From the NCBI RefSeq assembly GCF_963576615.1, contig NC_088708.1:52749196-52813195 (forward strand): a stretch of DNA of 64,000 nucleotides, read 5' to 3'. Below are positions 1 to 13,471 of the stretch, in pieces. The stretch's first letter is position 1; every line of letters starts with the position of its first letter. Both the position numbers and the translations under genes were made by a program. The notes beneath the pieces are model-generated. The model had not been told where the DNA came from. It did no database searches and worked only from the letters and a program-made list of their open reading frames with translations. This stretch comes from Watersipora subatra (taxonomy: Eukaryota > Bryozoa > Gymnolaemata > Cheilostomatida > Watersiporidae).

Positions 1-649
1 TAGTTTGACATCAATAGTAGAATGGCAATTCTCCTAAAAATGTTTATGCTGCTGTGCACCTTCTACTGTACAATCACGCATTTACATGTAGATATGTTAT
101 CAGTTGTTGAAATAATTACATTTGTATCTTAAAAATTTTCTCAGCAATTTTTGTGTGCTATTTCCTTAGAAGCTCTCGAGTGTTAGTTTGACTGATAATA
201 ATAACCTACTGCTTGTCCAATTAGCAACTGTTTCTTTGAGTCTCGCTCATCACGCCAAGTGTATGATGAGACAAAAATGACTACGTTCTCTGTTGTATTA
301 TCTTTCCTTCTGGTTAGTATGCTGAGAAACTAGCATAATTGTTTTGATAGGTAATTCTGTGTCATAGTTGTACTTGAGACCTCAACATCACTTCATCATC
401 ATATTTTTAAGATTTTTAGCTATTCTGATCTTTTTCATTTTTGCTGTTAAAACTATCATTTGCTGCACTTTTAGTCAGATTTTTAATTAGGAACTGGGAG
501 ATGTTTTTGTTGTTTAAAGACATGATTTAATTTTCATATGCTTTTGAGCAATGAAACTTTACCCTCAGTATCTTAAAAAGAAAACCTTTTGCATGAACTA
601 TTCCTTCCTCAAACTTGCACTGAATCTTGTTTATTCTCTCTGAATATAG
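1..649. other. intron of the CCDC186 gene at the window edge
   Basis: AT-rich sequence without a supportable exon. The next upstream exon of the gene lies outside the window. Confidence 0.5.
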
Positions 650-3600
650 ACGTTGGAGTCAATAAAAACTCAGCTAGAGAAGACATGGAAAGAGGCTGAT
701 ATTTTACGCAAACAATCAGGAGCAGGGGAGGTGAAGGTCAGTATAGTGTTTGCAGTTCTCTGTTTTGTTTGCGCTAACTAATATTTTAACTTTTGTGAAT
801 AATATATATCATCATAGATCACATCATAGATCACATCATTGGTCACATCATAGGTCACATCATAGGTCACGTCATAGGTCACATCATAGGTCACATCATA
901 GGTCACGTCATAGGTCACATCATAGGTCACATCATAGGTCAGAGGTCACATCATAGGTCAGAGGTCACATCATAGGTCAGAGGTCACATCATAGGTCGAT
1001 CAACATTTGTGTGAGTAATGGTCAAAAAGGTATTAGTAATTTCTAGAGATGCCTCAATGCAACATATGAGAGTCGATCTATTTACCAATCTATTTACCAA
1101 TCCAGAATCGCTTTTGTTGCATGGTTGATTGATTTTTTGTTGCAGAAAAAATTATAGTACATATGGATCTATTTATTGAACAGTGTAAAAATAGTGCAGT
1201 TAGTGCAAAAATATAATTTTATGAGATAAAGCCTGGTTCACACTATATCGTCGTATCTCGGTGTTGAAGCCACAATACTTTGGTGATCGGCGATGATAAC
1301 CATGTTCACACTATCACATACCCCTCCGCGTTTGCATCAGTGATGTAGTGTTCTCATTTTTCTTTCTAATTTTTTGCGAAGAAACCTCCTTGTTTTTGCA
1401 TGCTGGAGTCAAATAATAGTCCTGCAGTGACTATTATAAATGGAAATTAATAAATCACGCTATCCGCATCCGTTAATTACCATTACCAAAATGGTTCCCA
1501 TTGTACAGGCTGTCGTCGATGCTCAGCGAATTATCAGGAAAGTTTGACAGCTGCAAACCTTCCCAACGTATTCGCGTTGCTTTGTCGATGCCATCGGCTT
1601 ATGGTTCACATAATCGACGATACACGCCGAAAAGACCATACCGACATCAGCGATATAGCGTGAACCAGACTTATGTATTACATTCATTCATAGCCTGTGA
1701 TTAGCTGTAATGACTTGTATCTTTGTAAATTGATGTTACCACACATATAATTTAGGCTATATCTTAACCAAATTTAGAAAACTAGTTACCCAAACTACCA
1801 GATATGTTTGCTCAAATACGAATGAAAGTAATTTCCTGTATTGAAATTTGTATTAGATTAATAAAAACAAACTAAAAACGTGCAGTTTTCTATTATTTGT
1901 TAGTTATGATCCTATTAACATGACCAATAGTAGATTTACAGAACATACCTGAAGTTTCAGATTTGTTTAAGAAGAGATCAGTCGCGACTCATCCAGGTAT
2001 GTAATCTTTGTATCGGTGTCGGTACCAATAGTGATACCAGAATTTGGGCATCTAATTATATACCTGTAAAAAACATGTAATATATTAGTGGTGATTACAG
2101 TTCCTAAATCAGGGCCACTGTTTTTTATTATTTTAGATGGAAGAATTAGAAAAAACAAACAATATAAAAATACGAGAATTAGATGACTTAAGTGCGTGTG
2201 TTAAAAGTCTAAGAGAGGAAAACTCCCAGATTAGGCAGAAGTTGCAGGAAATGCAGACACTTGAGCAAGAGGTGGTTTTGTAAGTACCTTACCATTTGGT
2301 CTCTGTTATAAATTTGTTCACTAAATACAGCTTAATGAGGAAATATAAAATAATGGCCCTTCTAGACTTAGCTCCTAAAATATACGACTTATCAATGTAT
2401 TCATGTTAGCCTGATGCTGAATGAGATATTCTCTTTGTAGGGAAACAGTATAGTTGGTTTTTATTGACTAAAAAGCAGTTACATGTATTGTTAATATTCC
2501 TTGAAGTAATCGACAGACAGTTATCTATGTAGGATATAATTACCTTAATTTACTAGCTGTCCCTCTCGGCGTTGCCCGGGTATTAAAAATCAGTTTATAA
2601 ACAATGAGAAGTGATGAGATTTGCTTACCATTTGCTGGTAGGCGGCTCTCTAGCAAGTGACAGGCCATTGCTAAGTGGCGTGGCACATTGCCAATGAAAA
2701 ATTCCACTGACCTAGTTAGTAAGCTTCAAATGCCGGTAGGCGATGACATTTCGTCAGCATTGTTACCCAGCTATTCTAATAATAGCTATAGCCAGAATGC
2801 AGACAGACATATGACATCCAGACATAAAACATACTTTCAGAAATATATATACAGCTAAGCCTTCAGGTTTGTCTGGTATGTCTGTAGAAAGAAGAGGGAG
2901 TGCGAGGACATGCAGGGCCAGGTGGTTAACATAACTCAAACAGTTGAGGAATATCGATCAGACATAGAGGCTTGTAAGAAGAGAGATAGTGAGATGCTCC
3001 AATTAACGCAGAAGATGACAGAAAGGAATACCGAGCTGCAATCAGAAAACTCTGCCCTCAAGTCTAAGGTCTGTCCTGTTGTTGACTGGAAAGAAGAGTA
3101 GGCTGGGCTGTAGAGTAACTGCTCTCATAAGTGCAACTGTAATTACAAATTTTCCATCATCAGCGGTAAATCTGTGAGAGGTTTATATACATGTATGGTT
3201 GTTTCTCTTGTCATGCTGCTAGCATTGTTTATTTCTTTTATGTGTTTCTTGCGTTTTTCAAACATTGATTTCCAACATTTTTACTTGCCGCTTTCTCGAT
3301 CTCTGCTCACTCCAATAACTGTAGTTGGCTGATTAGGTCTGAATTAAGAGACTTTTTAGGTCCAGAATATTGTCATTCTTCAGAAAGTTCCTTTGTTATT
3401 AAAAAACATTAAGTTTTAGCAACATGAGGTTTGCTTGATCAGTGCACCTGTCCAGTAACTATAAACATGAGTGGCTACTCTCAGGGCTACTCTCAGGGAC
3501 AGATATGCTACTCTCAAGGACAGATATGCTTAAATCACCCATTAAAGTTTTATTAAAAACTTTTTCAAGAAATTTGATTAAATTAAGAAAGAGCATTTTC

Positions 3601-6600
3601 AATAATTTTAAACCATGCTCGTCTTGCCTTGTCAGAATTTCTGTTGTTTATTGCTCCTTGTTTGATTGCAGGCCTCCTTGCAGAGCAGGGGATATTTTAT
3701 AACTAGCTACTTTTGCCACATTTTATACTTTTTTCTTCTCCATTTTATGGTGTTAGAGTTTTGGTTTGAGGTTTGCTGGTGGAATTCTTTAGAATTTGTC
3801 CTTAGCCAACATACAGTGTCATATTGGGAGTCTCATTGAATTTAATAGAATATGCGCTATAAATAATGTCAACTAAATCATTTTTACTTACACGAAGGTG
3901 CATAGATGTAATAAATTATAACTAACCCAGCAAGGACAAGGTAATGAATTAAAAATTTAACTGATACGGTTTAAGTTTGTGTTTGGCAAGTATTTTTGGA
4001 TTGATTCATATGCAGGAAAATTAGTATTATTTCTTCTGTAGTTAACCGGTTTGAGTGTTCTTTCTGTAGCTGAGTGGTTTGGATATCACTTCTAAGCACC
4101 TAGAGGGACAGATTGCCACATTGGAGGACAAAGTAAAACAGCAGGTGAGCAGTTGTCTGTGGGAAAAAAGGAGAGTTGTTGTACCCTTAATGGCGAGGTT
4201 GGGATAAATAAAGATATAAAATATTTAAATATTGTAAATGCAAAGGTGAAATAGAAACTGCTATTTGTCTTTCAAGTATACTAATCCTTGAATAGATTCT
4301 GAGTTGTATTCAGTAATTAGCTGTGCTTCCCGGCGTTGCGTGGGTATTAAAAATCAGCTTAGAAGTAATGAGAGGTGCCTGCCACTTGCTATTAGCAATG
4401 GAAATTGCCAATACGCTTACTAATGATAGATATTCGTCTAAGAGGCGTTACGCAATCACCCTGCATAGTATGCAAAGCCGTTGGGTATTTGCTCCCATAT
4501 AGCGACATATATCGGCTAGCGAAGAAATCAATCTCTGTAGCCTAATTGGTATGAAGTCGGACTAGTGAACGGGAGGGTCTGAGATCATATCTTCTTCGGT
4601 ACAGATTCTTTATTCCAAGATTTTAATAGCTATAGCTGGAGGGACACACATACACAGATATGTTGAGATACATTTATATAGATATAGATTTGGTATACCT
4701 AATTGACCTGAACTATTTTGCAGGAAAGACAACTTCAGACTGAGGCTTCGGCTGCTAAGATTTCTACAGAGAAAACACAAACTGAAGCCGCTGATTATCT
4801 GGCACAAAGTAAGTTTTAGTTAATGACAGGTAAAGAATCTCTCAAGTTAGTAACTAGTAACAGTTAGTGTTGGATTTACTGTCTATATGACTAGCTATGG
4901 TTGGAGTGGTCAAGATGAAGTCAGATGATGTTTAGTAAAGAAAAATATTAGTTAGTGCTAATTATATGTATATGACAGCAATTTTATTTGTTGTCATTCC
5001 AAGATTTATAAGATACAAGCAGGTGTTAGTAGGCAGTGCACAGGCGAAATAACCTGTTTGCACCTGTTTGGCTTTTTATGTAGAATCACCAGATTTCAGA
5101 TCATCTGAAGCACCAGTTTTACAAATGTCGAGAACGCAATGTACGCGTGTTTGTTTGAGTGTTTGAATACCTCAATCATTCACAATATTTTGTGGAATTA
5201 AAATATTTGGCTAGCAGTATGTGCAGAACATTTCAGGGGAACCTGTGAGCAGTCAGCAGTAGGCAGCAGGCAGCATTTATTTCCAGTTTTGTGTACTGAG
5301 CTTATCATTATACTGCAGTCTCTTTCTACACCAATTGAACTTACGTAGTGGAGATGTAATGCGGCTTTATATAGTTTACAGTATGTCTATTGTCCATGGT
5401 ATAAAACACAGCAGCTGTGGTCTAAAATGGTTGACCCGCAAATGATGGGTCAGGGTTCAATACCCAAAAAGGCCACTGGTGGTAACTGAACTAGTATTTT
5501 AAACCACTAGGCCATCGCCAATCTAAAATTGCTCTCTGCAACAGTCGACAAGGTTTCCTTGCCACTGGGCTCAGACATTGTCAACCAAAGTCACAGAGCC
5601 ATCACTTGTATAACTATGTCTACATACAGTATATATTAATGATATAAATATTACCATATCTGTATAAATCTTAAAGTTTGTATGTGTTTCGGTTTCTCTA
5701 GCTATAGCTATTAAAATTTAGCATTGAAATATCTGCTACATGCTGGATTTGATCTCGGAACTTCCCATTCACCAGGCAAACATCTTACCAATTAAGCGAC
5801 GTCTAATGATTAAGCTAAGCATCTTACCATACCGCTCTGTGTACAGTGCAATGTCATTTTATGCTAGCTCTTTAGGCTTTTATTAGTATATTACTCAAAT
5901 TTCTAATTACTAGCTTACTCGAATTAGCCATTGGCAATGTGCCAGGCTAATGGCAAGTGACAGGCAACTACATTACCTGTCACTGTTTATAAGCTGATTT
6001 TTAATATTTGTACAACGCAGGACATACCGCTAGTATAGTATAGAATATATTCATAATATAATTTTGCAGTTGAGAAGCTCAACCAAGAAATTGATGGATA
6101 CCAAGCTGAGGTGAAAATGCTTAAAAAGAAACAAATCTCTTCAGTCAGAGTAAGTATTTAGCAAGGAATGATCGAGGGTCAGTGCTAGGAACTCAAACTG
6201 TTAGTCTATGTTAAAGCAGGGATTACGTGTATGTCACAATTTCCATTTCCCTAACATTTCCATAATTCATTTCCATATTATTTCCATTTCCATAACATTT
6301 CCCTATTATTTCCATTTCTATAACGTTTCCATATTATTTTCCCTTTCCATAACATTTCCATATTTCTAAAATAAAATTTCCATATCCATTTCCATAAAAT
6401 TATGGAAATATTTATGTTTATGGAAATGGATATGAAAAAGTAAACATTTCCATAATATGTTTAGTGGTCCCTGTGTTAAAGTTTAAGTCACCAGGAACAT
6501 GTTTGAATTGACGATTTACTGAAATCTTTTCACTCGCCCTCTCACCTGAATACTCATACATAACGCTCTTCATCCGCTGCCAAGGTTGAGTAGAGTTAGC

Positions 6601-9600
6601 ACAGGTTCTCTCTATTATAACTTGCATCTGATATACATACGATAGTCAGATGCTGTATGTTCACTTGTTGATGATATCACAGTCGAGTACACTTGCCAAT
6701 TATGCACATAACTTAATTGCTATTATGTAGTTCCTTCCGTGATCTACGCAATTGTCTTTTGAATGGTTTGTTGATGCAAAAATGATAAAATATTATATCT
6801 TTGTAAATTTGTCCACTGAGACTTACCTAACTGAAGTCACATTAAATAATTGATAGCCTCTGGTCCCAGACCACACATAAAGCATAGCATTATTGCAGCT
6901 TGAAGGGGTTCAACTCTGTTGGTACGCCCTATAAAGTAGCGTGTCATGAACAAAAGCTGGTTGAGCTCTATAGGTTTGCAGTAAAACATTTATGGCTATC
7001 TAGCTTCATACATTTGTACTCATGAAACTTATAATAACAAAATCTATATTATTATATTGGCCCTCGTCCGTTTATTCGTTTTTTCTGACGCAAATCAGTC
7101 CTTATTCTCTGATTGGCTCCGTTATTTGGAGACTTCGAAGGTGACCGATTACCTCAGTTCGTTAGAGCCTAAGTTTAACAAACTGAATGTCATGGGTTCG
7201 AGCCCCGTATTTGCCAATGTTTTAGTCTTCTCATTAAATGCAAGTATAGATTTTTGTTATTGCGTAAAAGTTAGTACATTTGAAACAATTGTTATTGTAA
7301 CACAGAATCAAAGACTTTGACATAATTTCTGACAATTTAACCAGATTCAAAGTCACCTTTTTATTAGCAATGAATCCGTGAGTTCATGAAGCTGATTTTA
7401 GACAGAAGAAATTGTAATATGTCCAGTTAGGACCACTTATTTCAACAAATCAAATATTACATAAATTATTTCTTATTTATTTATTATGAAGGCCTATGAA
7501 TGAAAAAAAACAATAGCTATCATTTACATGTGAAGTGACCAAATATAATAAAGAAAACTATTGCTATAATCCTTTCTGCTTGAGTTTTAATTATAAACAA
7601 GATGATACCCAGATAATTGCCTTCATGCTATTTAACATAAAGCTTGAAGGAACTTTCTAGAAGTATAATCTACCTTGCATGAAAAAAGTGAGAATATTCT
7701 GATATTGTTCTGATATTTACATAACCTAAATGCGGTATCATATGTATTAGTTAATCATTGTTTTTGTTTAGTGTTGGGAAGTTTGATTTTTTTCTTGTTA
7801 GTTAACTCAATGTTTATTTGTGACTTTACTTTTAGGAGCTGACGCGAGAAGTTCACACCCTAAAGAGACAGTTAGAAGCTCACGAGTCAAAACACTTAGA
7901 CGAGAATATTATTCTTCCAACATCGACAGGCCGACAGAGTAGCCCGGCCAGAGATGGTTCCACTAGTCTTCAACATTCCAGAAATAACAGCATTAGTAGT
8001 CTTGATAAGGCTGACAGCTGGGTCTTGGTTGACCGTCCACAGGCTGCCCCTGAGTCGAGTAAACAGTCTGCATCAGACACTGTGAGCGTCCATCTTTATT
8101 ATTCCATATATATTATCAGGCTTCGTAATTTCAGTCTATTTATGCCTACGCAGTAAATGGTTTATATAACAAGTCACTATTTTCATTCCATTTTTGCCTA
8201 CATAGAAAATGGTTTAAATAGCAAGTCACTAATTTAACAGAGACAACTTGTTCTTTTTGCTTTGTCTTTTTGTTTACTGTGTGCCCTTTGGGTATTGTTT
8301 TGAAAACCAAGTGTTGTTTTATACCTGCGGGGCATTTGCCAAAACTTTCTGATGTCTTTAGATCTGTCAGTTTATTGGCTAAAGATGATAAAGGCATAAT
8401 CACTTGTCTCTCTGCAACTGTATGATTAGACTTGTGTTTTCTGCTAATTGAATTTTGCTATTTTCTTATTTTTGTTAGCAAGTTGTAGTGCGACAACCTG
8501 GACACAGACTCGGCACTCGACCTCGTGTACGTTGCTTTGCTCGGGGTTGTCTTTAGTCTAACTTCTAGCAATTGCCTATCAATTCTCTCATATAAATCAT
8601 CTATAGATCCATAGAACTATTTCAATCCTTCGGCTCTGCTAAATTTCATAGCAAGTAGTCGCATATGTAATTTCCTTTCCCTGCTTGTAATTCAACATTT
8701 TCTGTTAGTTTTATATGATTGCGTTGAGTTGCGTGTGAGCTTTGTGAACAGTCTTTGCGAATCCCTGGTGTGAGTGCTGTTTAGAGTCTGGTAATCAGTA
8801 CAGACAGGAGTATTATGATAAATAGCTAATGGTGGCTGTGGCCTTACATCTATTTTATTCCACTAGCTGTGCCTTCCGGCGTTGCCCGGGTATTAAAAAT
8901 CAGCTTATAAACAATGAGAAGTGATGAGATTTGCTTACCACTTGCTGGCAGGTAACTCTCCAGCAAGTAGCAGGCGATTGCCAAGTGGCCTGGCACTTGG
9001 CAACCTAACTACTAACCTAGTTAGTAAGCTTCAAATGCCGGTAGGCAATGGCATTGCGTCAGCATTGTTGCCCAGCTAGGCTATTCTAATAATAGCTATA
9101 GCCGGAATGCAGACAGACATATGACACACGGACATACTTTCAGAAATATATATATAGATTATTACAGATATCACATTCCAAATTGTATTAATGCCTTGTG
9201 GGTACAGTTAGGTGCAGTTAGGTACAGTTAGATACAGCACTCGAGCTAGAATTGAGAATTATAGCTCATTGTATTTACAACTACGATTTCTTACTGCACT
9301 TACCGTAAGTTGTTTTTAGAATTTGGTTTCTATTGCTCTGTTGCTCATCTTTCCTTTGCATATAAAAATTTTGTCTGTTAAATCCGGCAATTCCAGTCTT
9401 TGTCCAGTGATTATTGCTTTTTGTTGTGTTTTAAAGTATTGTTGCACAATAATATGGAAGACTCTGCTCGATATTATCAAAAACTTGTGTCCCATATTTA
9501 GAAAAATAAACGCAAAGTTGTAGAAAAATTGTACTCAAATTGAGTAGACAACCTTTATGGTAGAAATAAATAGTTGAGGTGTTGTATCCAATTGCCTGGC

Positions 9601-12600
9601 AGAATTTGGGTACAACGTACACAAAATATTGTAAATTGCTAACCAACAGTGAAAATTTTTGTTCAATGATGTAGAGCCTAATTTGATAACTGGCTCACAC
9701 CCAACAGTGTGACGAACTTTCATCTAATATTGTAGAGAAATCATATGCAACTGTATAGAGATTTTCATGTGAGTGTAGAGAAATTGCACATTAACAGATA
9801 GCACAAGTACCTTATAACGCATAATATAGTTGAGCTCTGTTATTTAACAGGCCTCCGCTAGCGATGCCCTCGAGCCACAGTTCCTCGAGCCAGACAAACA
9901 GAAGATGATCGAGAAGATAGTCAAGCTGCAGAAACTAAATGCTCGTAAGAATGAGAAGTTGGATTTCTGTCAGGAACATATCAGTCAGCTGGTAGAAGAG
10001 ATACAAAAGAAAACTCGGTTGGTTTTAGATTACTAGTATAAAAGCTTAGGACAAATGTGCAATATTGCGATTTGAAAGCTTTCGATTATTTTAATTTCTC
10101 CGTTTGATGAGGTTGGGTTTTGGTGATCGGTGTAGATTTGTAGGCTTAAACTATAGTAAATAATTTCCTTTCCCCCCTATTTGCTAACAACAGCCATATT
10201 TTGGGTGTAATTTCATTTAGAGCCAACATTTAATACAATATGCATGTATTGATAAGGATTGGTGATTGTTTTTTCATATTCTGTAATATTGTGAGCAGAT
10301 ATTTCTAAATGGAATGTTAAGATTTCTGGAACAGCATTCTATGCATCGCAACATAAATATTAAAACAGCCGACGATGTGAGATAGGCTGGGGATATTTAA
10401 TGTTAACCCCCTCAATGAACTAACCCGAGATAATGTGGAGGTCGTGTTTTCAACTTCTTGGACTACGCACGAAATATTTCTGACTTTCTACTTGTTGAAA
10501 ATAAAATCATATTAAACTATCTTGGCCATTTCTACCATTAAATTAAACCTACCCAAAGAAATTTCAAGCCAAAACAACTACGTGTACTTCAAAATTACTA
10601 ACAAGTAAAAATAGTCTTTTGCCCTCAGGTTACTGATCTAGTTTTCTATTATGTTTTATCTTGTGTAGAAAGGGCATAAAATAGGTAAAATTGCGCAAAT
10701 TGGGCTCATTTTGAAACACTGAAAAGATAGATCTTGTGATCATACAAAAGCATTCCTGGTTAGCATCATACCTGGTGTAGACCAGTCGTTATGTAGTAGT
10801 TTAGCATGACTAGCATTGATTGTTTAACTTTTCGATATATATCTGCGTTTTTTACACCTACGCCATCCATGTCCCTGTAGAAAATTATATATCAATTACG
10901 GTGTCTTCAAGTCCTTGAATTGTCACCTCTTGTTGTAGAATCATACAGATGTACGCGATGCGAGATCATGCTGGAGGTTTGACCTCTGAAGCAATGGAGC
11001 TGAATAAGGTAAATCACGTTTTGGGCATCGACGTGGTAGCCCGCATCCGGCATTCAGACTCGAAAAACCAATGACTTTAGCTATGGTCAGTTTGTTTGAC
11101 ACGTTACTGAAAGCAAAATTTTGAGAAGACGATCCTTGGTTGCTGGTAACTTTTAGGTATAATCGAGATTATAAGCGTTTTAATATTATATGTGGAAAGA
11201 TTGCAGCTGACCTAAACTGCAACAATCAGGTTTGCTCGGTTGCGCTCACAATCGAAAGGTGGTTTCATTGAGTAAAAATGATTAGATGTAACATACATGT
11301 TAATTTAATGAAATGATACAACATATTTATTAAGTCAATTTTTGTTGCGCAATCATGCCAACCCTTACGATTACCTCAACACGCGATCTAAAATTTATGC
11401 CAATGACATATAAATGCTCTTCAATGTCCATGTAAGATATTTTGACTAGAGTTTTCATGGCTTTTTATATAGAATCTTTATTTGATGAGATTGTGAACTT
11501 TTAAAAAACGTGAAAAAGCTGAAGATAACAACATGAAGATAGTGGTGTAGTGTTTGTGACTTACAGTAAATTATATAATATAATAATATTATATAATATA
11601 GTAAAACAGGTAGGAAATATGAAGAATTGAAGGCGTATTTGTTGTTTTGTCACACAATAGTTTATTATTGGTTACATCGAGTTTGCCTGCTGAATGTGCT
11701 GCGTTTAAATCGGCGGGATGTTTTATGAGGTCCTTCTCAAGCTGCTAGATGTCAACCTGATTGCTAGATGTCAGCTGTCAGCTGATGCTAGTGACATGGA
11801 TTGTTGAGCGACTCATGGTCGCTTGAAATGACAAAATAATCTTTGAAACTGAAACCCCTTTCATTCAGTGTTTGGAGTTTTCTGTTACTGCATAATGTGT
11901 ACTGATTTAGTCTTGTCTTTGTTTGTAGATTGCGATTGCTAAAAAAGGTGGAATAATGGCGTCTATAAATAAACAGCAATCAAAAGACGAAAGCTTAAGC
12001 TTAAAACTCTCTCTTAAAATTAATAATCAGTTGCAGGGTTTGTTTGAAGATACTCTACTCAAGAACATAACACTGAAGGTGAGTTAACTGCCCCTTCGTA
12101 ATGAGCATAAGTTTAGCTAAAGAGACCTTTAGTGTGTACGTGTATACGTCACTTGTAGACGATTACAATAACTATTTTATTAATAATATACATATACATG
12201 AGAGAGTAAGTTTACATAAAATACACAATTATGAAGGCCGGTTGTGTGAAAATAGTGTCGAAAGTTAATGTCTGCATTTTTGGAATTGAAGAAGTAGCTT
12301 TTTAGTATTTCAATAGTAAAGCGTTTTAAGTAATAAAATTGTAATTTTAGTGCAAGTTTTTTGGTTGCACTCATAAGAGATACGGTTTATTATCATTATT
12401 CCATTCTTCATCATCAGATTAACTACAGTTTTATTTGGTACTCTTAGAGAAAGATGTACCAACAAACAATCACATCTCGCTTCTTATTGGTGCAATCCTC
12501 AATTCTGTAAATAAATAGATGAAAGCTGTGGCCAGGCGAGTTACTCGGAGTGCCTTTTGCAGCGCTTTCTTGCAATATATCACTTGACGTATTGTCATTA

Positions 12601-13397
12601 GTCCACAAGAAGATACACTTTTTGTTGTTTGAGGTTATTGCTCTCAATACATATTTTCCATGCAAATTTTCTTCTCCTAGCGCGTAGTAATAAGAGGATT
12701 CATAGCATTCTTTGAGCTTGTCGATGCGAGCAGCTGTAACACGTATTTAATGCTCATTTTCTTGTTAGACGACTTAATCAAAAGGTAAACACTGTTAAAC
12801 TCTCCTGACATCTAATGTTTTGTTAGCTTAACATCGATAGCTGTATGTTTTTCCTATTGTGCAAGGTCAAGGTCGCTCCAACTGAAATGACAAAAGATGT
12901 TATTATACTTTAAAAATTGCAAGGCTTCTTCTTGAAACCGTTGACACTGAAAATTGTTTATAAATTTTTCTAACAATTTGTTGACAATATTTATTACAAC
13001 GTGCATAAAAGACTTATATGCTGATAGATTGATGCAATTTTTGTCATGCAAGTTTTATGTTGTGAAATTTTAGTTTGTTTCGCTATCAACTATGCGTCTT
13101 GGTCAGTTAGCAACAATTTCACAAAAGCGAATGAATTCTGCTAAAAAGCAAACAGACTGATTTTAAACATAAAACTTAAAGCTGCCTTTAAAATCTTTCT
13201 TAATTTGTATGGCCAATTTATCTGTAATAGAAGGCTCTTAGTCTTGTCAACTATTGAATGTGGTTTCACTGTTAAACCAATTTTTTGTGCGTTTGCAGGA
13301 GAATATGGATACATTAGGGCAGGAAATACAGCGAATGTCAGCAGAGAATGCAGCCCTGCGAGACCAAATATCACAGCGTGAAACCAAAGTGACTTGA
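650..13397 (+). CDS. CCDC186: CCDC186 / CCCP-1 orthologue, 3' part (12 exons, 5' partial)
   Basis: Exons read 650-736, 2137-2279, 2888-3068, 4070-4144, 4724-4808, 6070-6149, 7836-8081, 8479-8526, 9851-10017, 10939-11008, 11929-12078 and 13299-13397. All junctions are GT-AG and the frame stays open across all of them, giving 476 residues and a TGA at 13395-13397. The product is almost wholly charged heptad-type coiled coil, apart from a Ser-rich linker in the 7836 exon. The C-terminal part carries the signature I associate with CCDC186: an EKIVKLQ...ARKNEKL...LVEEIQKKTR block, then a KKGGIMAS segment and a FEDTLLKNITLKEN block. CCDC186 (C. elegans CCCP-1) is a Golgi/endosomal coiled-coil protein needed for dense-core vesicle maturation with RAB2 and EARP; that role is family knowledge. 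The human protein is about 900 residues, so roughly the N-terminal half lies upstream. The 3068 donor (GTCTGT) is weak, and extra or alternative exons cannot be excluded. Confidence 0.85.
810..998 (+). repeat. 12-bp minisatellite (CACATCATAGGT unit)
   Basis: About 13 copies of a 12-bp unit run through an intron of the CCDC186 gene. The last few copies are extended to about 19 bp by an AGAGGT insertion. Because 12 is a multiple of 3, the array gives a His-His-Arg-Ser open frame that starts at 750. That frame is a by-product of the repeat and not a gene. Confidence 0.9.
1233..1668. mobile_element. MITE with CTGGTTCAC inverted ends (copy 1)
   Basis: The left end CTGGTTCACACTATATCG and the right end, read in reverse complement as CTGGTTCACGCTATATCG, match over about 18 bp and continue imperfectly inward. 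The interior has no transposase-like frame; the 67-codon frame at 1501 runs into the right end. A second, truncated copy lies in inverse orientation at about 47002-47388. The element sits in an intron of the CCDC186 gene. I could not identify a clean target-site duplication. Confidence 0.7.
2554..2854 (+). repeat. SINE-like dispersed repeat, copy A
   Basis: It starts with the family's conserved end (TAGCTGTCCCTCTCGGCG followed by TTGCCCGGGTATTAAAAATC) and finishes near an AT-rich tract. It closely resembles copy C at 8864, including a shared stretch with AATGCAGACAGACATATGACA. It lacks the tRNA-like head seen in copies D-F and sits just upstream of the 2888 exon. Confidence 0.7.
4318..4690 (+). 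repeat. SINE-like dispersed repeat, copy B
   Basis: It begins TAGCTGTGCTTCCCGGCG with TTGCGTGGGTATTAAAAATC. It then holds a tRNA-like segment near 4530-4595, with an A-box-like CCTAATTGGTATGAAG and a B-box-like GGGTCTGAGATCA. It ends in the TATAGATATAGATT-type tail. It stops about 33 bp before the exon at 4724, so it probably lies next to or within that exon's branch-point region. Confidence 0.7.
5400..5640. repeat. second tRNA-like SINE fragment (possible)
   Basis: A B-box-like GGGTTCAATACCC stands at about 5454-5466 and a short hyphenated repeat follows. The sequence does not match the A-F family. It directly precedes copy D. A tRNA-derived origin is suggested only by the B-box-like motif. 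Confidence 0.3.
5661..6034 (-). repeat. SINE-like dispersed repeat, copy D
   Basis: This copy is in the opposite orientation to A-C. It contains the tRNA-like stretch (on plus: GATCTCGGAACTTCCCATTC, then CTTACCAATTAAGC), the shared middle GGCAATGTGCCAGGCTAATG, and the conserved end AAGCTGATTTTTAATATTTG. It abuts the intron end before the exon at 6070. Confidence 0.75.
6240..6450. repeat. TTTCCAT-rich simple repeat
   Basis: This is a degenerate array of CATTTCCATA/TTTCCATTTC units, followed by the complementary TATGGAAAT sequence. The stretch can therefore fold on itself. It is intronic and no coding potential is seen. Confidence 0.7.
7049..7225 (+). repeat. tRNA-like SINE head
   Basis: The segment at about 7138-7213 resembles a tRNA, with an A-box-like TACCTCAGTTCGTTAGAGCC and a B-box-like GGGTTCGAGCCCC. 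The anticodon region is not convincingly a clean clover leaf. It lies in a CCDC186 intron and is best read as a tRNA-derived SINE head and not a functional tRNA gene. Confidence 0.4.
8479..8526 (+). other. CCDC186: 48-nt symmetric micro-exon of the CCDC186 gene
   Basis: This stretch is flanked by an AG acceptor after a T-rich tract and a GTACGT donor. It is open in the gene's frame and encodes 16 residues rich in Arg (QVVVRQPGHRLGTRPR). It begins and ends in phase 0, so including or skipping it would leave the frame unchanged. It lies between the Ser-rich linker exon and the conserved C-terminal coiled coil. I do not recall an equivalent in vertebrate CCDC186, so it may be an alternative cassette. 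Confidence 0.55.
8864..9160 (+). repeat. SINE-like dispersed repeat, copy C
   Basis: It starts TAGCTGTGCCTTCCGGCG with TTGCCCGGGTATTAAAAATC. It matches copy A closely through the AGCTATAGCC...AATGCAGACAGACAT part and ends in TATATATAGATT. It follows the 48-nt micro-exon within the same intron. Confidence 0.75.
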
Positions 13398-13465
13398 TGT
13401 TAGTTCAAGGCTTTTTAATGAGCCACTGATGGCTACAGTTTAGGAATACATGTCAGCTAGATGTT

Positions 13466-13471
13466 ATTAAA
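13466..13471 (+). terminator. candidate poly(A) signal of the CCDC186 gene
   Basis: ATTAAA lies about 70 bp after the TGA stop in AT-rich sequence. It is the second most common animal poly(A) hexamer. No transcript evidence is available. Confidence 0.4.

Noticed and set aside
7130-7213. Possible tRNA gene
   Set aside because: A- and B-box motifs are present but the clover leaf is poor, and other tRNA-like SINE heads occur in the window.
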